Assembly: GCA_963779485.1 (NCBI GenBank)
Contig: CAVZYJ010000009.1
Span: forward strand, 62,001-126,000
Direction: 5' to 3'
DNA from: CAVVJA01 sp963779485
GTDB lineage: Bacteria > Actinomycetota > Actinomycetes > Mycobacteriales > Jatrophihabitantaceae
DNA: 64,000 nucleotides
Translations under genes and position numbers: made by a program
Shown: positions 59,999 through 64,000 of the stretch, in pieces
How positions within the stretch are numbered: position 1 is the first letter of the stretch
Layout of the letters: each line of letters begins with the position of its first letter
Notes under the pieces: model-generated
Database searches by the model: none
Told to the model about the DNA's origin: nothing
The model's input: only the letters and a program-made list of their open reading frames with translations

Positions 59999-60703
59999 TC
60001 ACAGACCCAACAGCCGGTCGAGGAAGTCTCGGTAGTTACGCAGGGCGACTCGCATCACCTCGGTGTCGTCAGCCCGAGTGGCTTGCCAGCCGTCGAGGGA
60101 CTGCTTCTGCGCCTGGAGGGTGGCGGTCAGCGAGGAAACAGCGTCGTCGACGAGACTGGCGGCGGAATGGGTCGCCCGTTGCGGATCGTCGACGAAGGTC
60201 AACTGCAGATCGCGCCATTTGCTGCGGTACCGATCCACAAGATCGCCGCCCCACAACGCTGCTACCGGGTCGTTGGCGGCCTGTCCGGGCGCGAGCTTTC
60301 CGTCACTGGGCGCGCGGCTCGGCTCATCGTCGCGCGCCGCCCCCGGCTCTTGCGACAAGCCCGCTGACGACTCTGCGCGCGGGTCGCCGAGATCATCGGT
60401 TCGCTCGAGATCGTCCGTCCGCTCGTCGACCCGGTCGGTTCGCTCGTCGAGCCTGTCCGCACGTTCGACGTCATCCATTCGCTCGAAATCGTCCGTCCGC
60501 TCGTCGGACCGGTTTGTGCGCTCGAGATCATCTGTGCGTCGGCCGGCATCCTCCTCGGTTGCCGGGGCAACCGTGGTGGTTTCGCCGTAGTCGGCCTCGC
60601 GACCTCGGGCGCTCGCCTGGTCGTCGTATTCGACTTCTTCGACGTCGCGACGATCTCCGGCCGTGGTCATCTCGTCGGCCGTCTGACGTGGCTGACTCAT
60701 CAC
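59999..60703 (-). CDS. Charged-repeat protein, paralogue of the next gene
   Basis: This is a 234-residue soluble protein. Residues 55-105 are an Asp/Glu/Arg-rich near-repeat (ERTDDFERMDDVERADRLDE). The C-terminal 90 residues (YRSKWRDLQLTFVDDPQRAT, then ASLVDDAVSSL) resemble residues 80-165 of the gene immediately upstream (YSKEWTRVQAAFVEDPSDAV, ADSLVTRMM). Function unknown. It overlaps that gene by 4 bases (ATGA). Confidence 0.7.
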   Translation of the reverse strand: MMSQPRQTADEMTTAGDRRDVEEVEYDDQASARGREADYGETTTVAPATEEDAGRRTDDLERTNRSDERTDDFERMDDVERADRLDERTDRVDERTDDLERTDDLGDPRAESSAGLSQEPGAARDDEPSRAPSDGKLAPGQAANDPVAALWGGDLVDRYRSKWRDLQLTFVDDPQRATHSAASLVDDAVSSLTATLQAQKQSLDGWQATRADDTEVMRVALRNYRDFLDRLLGL

Positions 60704-61284
60704 ATGTCCCCTCTTCCCGAATCGACTTGGTCGGAGCTGCGCCGGTCGCCGGCGTCCTTGATATCCAGCAAATCGGTAGCCAGAACGCGGTAGTGCACGA
60801 GAGCCTGGCGGAGTTGCTCGGTGCTGGCCTGACCGCGCACATTGGCTTCGAACGTTTCATGAGCGGCCCGGTAATGGTCGAGCGTCTCTGCGTGCTCGAC
60901 CGATAGGGTGTCGAGCTGATCGGAGAAATCGCCGGTCGGATACCCGCGTGCCCGCATCATCCGCGTAACGAGCGAATCCGCCGCATTGACCGCATCGCTG
61001 GGGTCTTCGACGAAGGCCGCCTGGACCCGCGTCCATTCCTTCGAATAACGGTCCTGATCCTCCGGGCTGAGTGCCTTGATGTCGAGTTCTGCGTGCCGCT
61101 TCTCGCGAGCCCGTAATTCACTCTCAGCCGCAGCGCGGTTGGGCTTCTCTGCCACCGCTCGGTCGTATTCCGGTCCAAATCGAGCTTGTAACCGGCGACG
61201 GCGCATAACGCTCCATACCGCGATCGCGATCACCGCAACCGCGACGAGCACAACGATGAGAACAACGATTCCGGTGGTCGACAT
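60700..61284 (-). CDS. Membrane-anchored protein, paralogue of the preceding entry
   Basis: This is a 194-residue protein. An N-terminal membrane anchor (about 5-26) is followed by a basic stop-transfer (RRRR), a charged helical stretch and the shared domain (KEWTRVQAAFVEDPSDAVNA). It is the first gene of a three-gene unit with the charged-repeat protein and the small membrane protein. I know this type as a conserved actinobacterial hypothetical only. One anchored and one soluble paralogue suggests they act together at the membrane. Confidence 0.75.
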   Translation of the reverse strand: MSTTGIVVLIVVLVAVAVIAIAVWSVMRRRRLQARFGPEYDRAVAEKPNRAAAESELRAREKRHAELDIKALSPEDQDRYSKEWTRVQAAFVEDPSDAVNAADSLVTRMMRARGYPTGDFSDQLDTLSVEHAETLDHYRAAHETFEANVRGQASTEQLRQALVHYRVLATDLLDIKDAGDRRSSDQVDSGRGDM

Positions 61285-61461
61285 TGTCGTGCGTCCTCCA
61301 ATCGGACGTAGGGCCCTCAGATCACCGGATCGGCCCGCCTAGGCGAGTGGCTCGCGGTTCTCATCGGGGCTGTCGCTGGTAGCCATGTACCCCGTTGCCT
61401 ACTGCCCTAAACCCCGCCAACGAGGGCGGATTCGCTCATCGAGCGGAGTTACGCTCACGGT

Positions 61462-62991
61462 GTGCTGCGGGCCGCGGTCATCGTCTGCTGCGCTGCGCTC
61501 TGCGTCTCGGCCTGTTCCCATGCACCCAAGCCGGCGCCGGGCCCGAGGTCGGCGGCGAGTACCCCGCAGTCGTCGGGCATCGAGGGCTCCGCCCCCGCTC
61601 CGACCCCGCTGGCGGCAATCGGCGACCCGGCCTGGCGGATCACCCGACTTGGGCCGCCCAACGCGATCGAGGGGTGGGTCGACCGGGTCAGCGCGCTGCC
61701 CGGCCAGACCGTCAAGCTTCATGTCTCCACCGTCGACCGGCACTGGCGGGTGACGGCCTACCGCATGGGGTGGTACGGAGGCGCGCTGGCCGAACGGGTC
61801 TGGCAATCCGCCACCCAGCTCGGCGTCCGCCAGCGCAAAGCAACGATTTCTGCCACCACCAACACCGTGCAGACCGCCTGGCGGCCCAGCCTGGTCCTCC
61901 CGACGGCTGATTGGCTGCCGGGTGCGTATTTGTTACGGCTGGACGGTCAGACCGGGCAGCGGTACGTGCCCCTCACGATCCGGTCGCCCGACATGACCGG
62001 GCGGACGGTACTCATCGACCCGGTAACCACCTGGCAGGCCTACAACGACTGGGGTGGTTACAGCCTCTACCACGGGCCGGGCGGACTGAACGACTTCGAC
62101 GACCGCTCCGTGGCCGTATCCTTCGACCGGCCCTACACCGCTGATGGCGCGTCGGACTTTGTGGGCAGCCAGTTGCCGATCATCGCGCACGCCGAGCGGC
62201 TCGGCATCCCGTTGGCATACGCCACCGATGTCGACCTGCATGCCCTTCCCCATCTGCTCGCGGGAGCCCGGGCGGTCATCAGCATGGGACACGACGAGTA
62301 CTGGTCCACCGCGATGCGGACGGCGGTCACAGCCGCCCGCGACGCCGGCGTCAACGTGGCTTTCTTGAGCGCCAACGCGGTGTTCCGCCACATTCGGTTC
62401 GCCGCGTCGCCGACTGGGCCCGACCGTATAGAGATCAACTACAAGCGCACGACCGACCCGCTGTACGGAAAGGACAATGCGGAGGTCACCGTCGATTGGC
62501 GCGAGCCGCCGTTGTCCGACCCCGAAAGCTCTCTCGTCGGGGCGTACTACGAGTGCAATCCGGTCGACGCGCCCATGGTGATCACGAATCCGCGCAACTG
62601 GCTGTTCGCGGGTACCGGCGCCCGGCTGGGCATGCGGCTGCCGCACCTGGTGGGCAGCGAATACGACCGGGTCAACCCCGGCGTGCCGACCCCGAAGAAC
62701 ATCGAGGTCATCACCCATTCCCCCGTCGATTGCCGGGGCGTCAACAGCTTCTCCGACAGCGCCTACTACACCGTTCGTAGCGGTGCCGGCGTGTTCGATG
62801 CCGGCACGAGCTGGTTCCCGCTGGGCCTGCCCGAGGCCGGCGCCACCGGCGTCGTCGCCCGAATCATCGGCGGCGAGCTGACCAACCTGCTCGTGGCCTT
62901 CAGCGCCGGGCCGGCCGGCTTGCCGCATCCCGCCCATCGCAACATCGACGCGCTGCACGAATACGCCGGCGATCCCATCTACGGGGATTGA
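61462..62991 (+). CDS. Lipoprotein with N,N-dimethylformamidase-beta-like domain
   Basis: This is a 509-residue protein. A signal peptide with lipobox VSAC (lipidated C18) is followed by a Pro/Ala-rich linker to about 50. A large domain like the C-terminal region of the N,N-dimethylformamidase large subunit then follows (VTAYRMGWYGG, WQAYNDWGGYSLY, GHDEYWSTAMR). DMF hydrolysis is not implied: the same domain occurs in many secreted actinobacterial proteins of unknown activity. The 177-bp gap upstream is shared with the divergent membrane-protein unit. Confidence 0.82.
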   Translation: MLRAAVIVCCAALCVSACSHAPKPAPGPRSAASTPQSSGIEGSAPAPTPLAAIGDPAWRITRLGPPNAIEGWVDRVSALPGQTVKLHVSTVDRHWRVTAYRMGWYGGALAERVWQSATQLGVRQRKATISATTNTVQTAWRPSLVLPTADWLPGAYLLRLDGQTGQRYVPLTIRSPDMTGRTVLIDPVTTWQAYNDWGGYSLYHGPGGLNDFDDRSVAVSFDRPYTADGASDFVGSQLPIIAHAERLGIPLAYATDVDLHALPHLLAGARAVISMGHDEYWSTAMRTAVTAARDAGVNVAFLSANAVFRHIRFAASPTGPDRIEINYKRTTDPLYGKDNAEVTVDWREPPLSDPESSLVGAYYECNPVDAPMVITNPRNWLFAGTGARLGMRLPHLVGSEYDRVNPGVPTPKNIEVITHSPVDCRGVNSFSDSAYYTVRSGAGVFDAGTSWFPLGLPEAGATGVVARIIGGELTNLLVAFSAGPAGLPHPAHRNIDALHEYAGDPIYGD

Positions 62992-63026
62992 GCCGACCAT
63001 GCGTCATGCGCGGCGGCCGCGGCGCT

Positions 63027-63081
63027 AAGTCCAAGATCACGATCGAAGTTGGGCGGCGGCGGTAGGCGGTGATCTTCGACT
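63027..63081. repeat. Palindromic element remnant, copy D (inside-out arms)
   Basis: AAGTCCAAGATCAC at 63027-63040 is identical to the right arm of copy A. GTGATCTTCGACT at 63069-63081 is a left arm with one change. The arms are in the reverse order of copies A-C, 28 bases apart, as if two elements had lost their outer halves. It lies between convergent genes, and its end reaches the stop codon of the next gene. Confidence 0.65.
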
Positions 63082-63563
63082 CAGGCGCCACACGTGTCCG
63101 GCGCCGCCGTCACCCCGCAGAAGTTCTGGGTCTGCTGATCCAAGTCGATCGTGATTACGTCCGCGCCGCCGTCGTACCGGATGATGTGCGTGGAGCCGAC
63201 CGCCGTCTTCGCATCGTCACTGCTGTCGATCACCACCGTGGCCTGATTCGGACCGGCGATGATCACGTGCAGCTGGATCGTGGCGTACGGACCGACGCTT
63301 CCACCGGTCAGGCTGATCACCAGCAAGCCGACCCCATTGGGAGCCAGATCGAGGGTTCGCTCGTGACCGACCCAGTATCCCGCCCCCCACGTGGGTGACT
63401 TGATCGGCGGTGCAATCGCACTAGTCGTCGCCGATTGTGCGGCCGCACCCGATGAGCCGCTCGAACCGGATGACGTGCAGCCGACGAGCGCGGCGACCAG
63501 AGCCACGCCAATCGCAAACCAGGCCGGTCGGCTGACGCCCCCGCGCGTCCGGCCTAGCCGCAT
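63081..63563 (-). CDS. Small secreted lipoprotein
   Basis: This is a 160-residue protein. A signal peptide with lipobox LVGC (C29), a Ser/Gly linker and a folded beta-rich domain follow in order. The domain (VGHERTLDLAPNGVGLLVIS, then VITIDLDQQTQNFCG) has two late cysteines. AAGGAGG precedes ATG 63563. No named family is recognised. It is 37 bases downstream of serA. Confidence 0.72.
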   Translation of the reverse strand: MRLGRTRGGVSRPAWFAIGVALVAALVGCTSSGSSGSSGAAAQSATTSAIAPPIKSPTWGAGYWVGHERTLDLAPNGVGLLVISLTGGSVGPYATIQLHVIIAGPNQATVVIDSSDDAKTAVGSTHIIRYDGGADVITIDLDQQTQNFCGVTAAPDTCGA

Positions 63564-63600
63564 ATCGGCCTCCTTCGATCCGGCCGGACCCCCCGACGTC

Positions 63601-64000
63601 CTACAGGCTGACCGCACGAGCCGCGAAGAAGGCGCTACCGGCGAGCAGCGCGGCCAGCACCTTCGCTGGCACCGGCGCGTCGGCCGTGACGACCATGACC
63701 GCTTCGCCGTCGCTGTCGCCTTCGGGTCGGCGCCCCACCGCCGCCGAGATGATGTTCACTCCCGCATCGCCGAGTCCCGTTCCGACCTTTCCCAGCATTC
63801 CCGGCTGGTCGCGGTAGCGGAACACGGCAAGGTGCTCCTCGAGCTGCACGTTGAACCGCGAGCCCCAGGCCTCGAGCAGGTGTGGACGGTTGCGCCGACC
63901 CAGCACGGTGCCAACCACCCGCGTAGTCTCGCCGCCGCCGCGCAGCCTGACGCGAATGAGGTCGGTGAAGTCGTGCGCCTGCGGCGTGCTGCGCTCGGTG
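63601..64000 (-). CDS. serA: D-3-phosphoglycerate dehydrogenase, C-terminal part only
   Basis: The reverse strand is open from the window edge to a stop at 63601, covering 132 codons. It contains ITERS-like TERSTPQAHDFTDLIRVRL, then the end of the intervening domain, and an ACT domain (VFRYRDQPGMLGKVGTGLGDAGVNI) typical of the long actinobacterial SerA. The catalytic domain lies outside. SerA starts serine synthesis, and ACT/intervening domains give serine feedback control. Confidence 0.85.
   Translation of the reverse strand, partial: TERSTPQAHDFTDLIRVRLRGGGETTRVVGTVLGRRNRPHLLEAWGSRFNVQLEEHLAVFRYRDQPGMLGKVGTGLGDAGVNIISAAVGRRPEGDSDGEAVMVVTADAPVPAKVLAALLAGSAFFAARAVSL

Noticed and set aside
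1..64000. tRNA, rRNA, CRISPR array or insertion sequence
   Set aside because: No cloverleaf with a T-loop consensus, no rRNA segment, no regularly spaced repeats and no transposase were found by eye; a covariance-model scan would be decisive for small RNAs.

Overview
The window is high-GC DNA from an actinobacterium (Actinomycetota). The evidence is a WhiB-family iron-sulfur regulator, a mycobacteria-like SigH/anti-sigma pair, ergothioneine genes, many GTG starts, and stop/start overlaps throughout. The order membrane protein - lipid kinase - whiB1 - pdtaS - rshA - sigH - ybaK - yedK - aroA - rsgA matches, from memory, the Mycobacterium tuberculosis Rv3217c-Rv3228 block. The other gene neighbourhoods are not mycobacterial, so I place it only as an actinomycete related at class level.

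Layout. 1-9.1 kb: conserved stress and redox block (WhiB1, PdtaS, SigH/RshA) followed by YedK, AroA and RsgA. 9-17.4 kb: housekeeping genes (aminotransferase, HisN, QueA-like, SDR), a SoxR-type regulator with a promoter/operator, and a CPA2 cation/proton antiporter whose KhtT-like regulatory subunit is frameshifted. 17.4-23.1 kb: MFS transporter, acylphosphatase and a branched-chain 2-oxoacid dehydrogenase operon with a divergent Lrp-type regulator; E2 is frameshifted and there is no E3. 24-32.6 kb: secreted coiled-coil/M23-like protein, GH15 trehalase-like enzyme, egtABCD without egtE, and an HD protein. 32.8-38.7 kb and 43.2-50.3 kb: a split myo-inositol system. The first half holds IolE-, IolG- and IolH-like proteins and a sugar ABC importer. 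The second holds iolA/mmsA, iolD, iolB, an aldolase and iolC with a divergent GntR regulator that has a perfect palindromic operator. Between the halves are a CHAD-domain protein translationally coupled to a ParA-like ATPase, an SDR and another HD protein. 50.3-53.3 kb: NDH-2 and an acyl-CoA synthetase. 53.4-58.4 kb: an accessory stretch of very small orphan genes, a broken RDD-domain gene and duplicated gene starts. 58.5-64 kb: DUF2277, a coiled-coil protein (frameshifted), a paralogous pair of acidic-repeat/membrane proteins, a DMFase-beta-like lipoprotein, a small lipoprotein and the 3' end of serA.

How they work together. The inositol genes make a nearly complete route: import, IolG oxidation, IolE-type dehydration, IolD, IolB, IolC, aldolase, then MmsA to acetyl-CoA. 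WhiB1, SigH/RshA, the SoxR-type protein and EgtABCD suggest strong redox and nitric-oxide defence.

Two things cut across the window. First, a family of palindromic elements has arms GTGATCTTGGACTT / AAGTCCAAGATCAC. It occurs as three complete copies of exactly 47 nt and one inside-out remnant, all between genes. Second, five otherwise well-conserved genes carry a single-base indel and one carries an in-frame stop. All are reported as broken genes, but a raised consensus error rate in this assembly is at least as likely as real decay.
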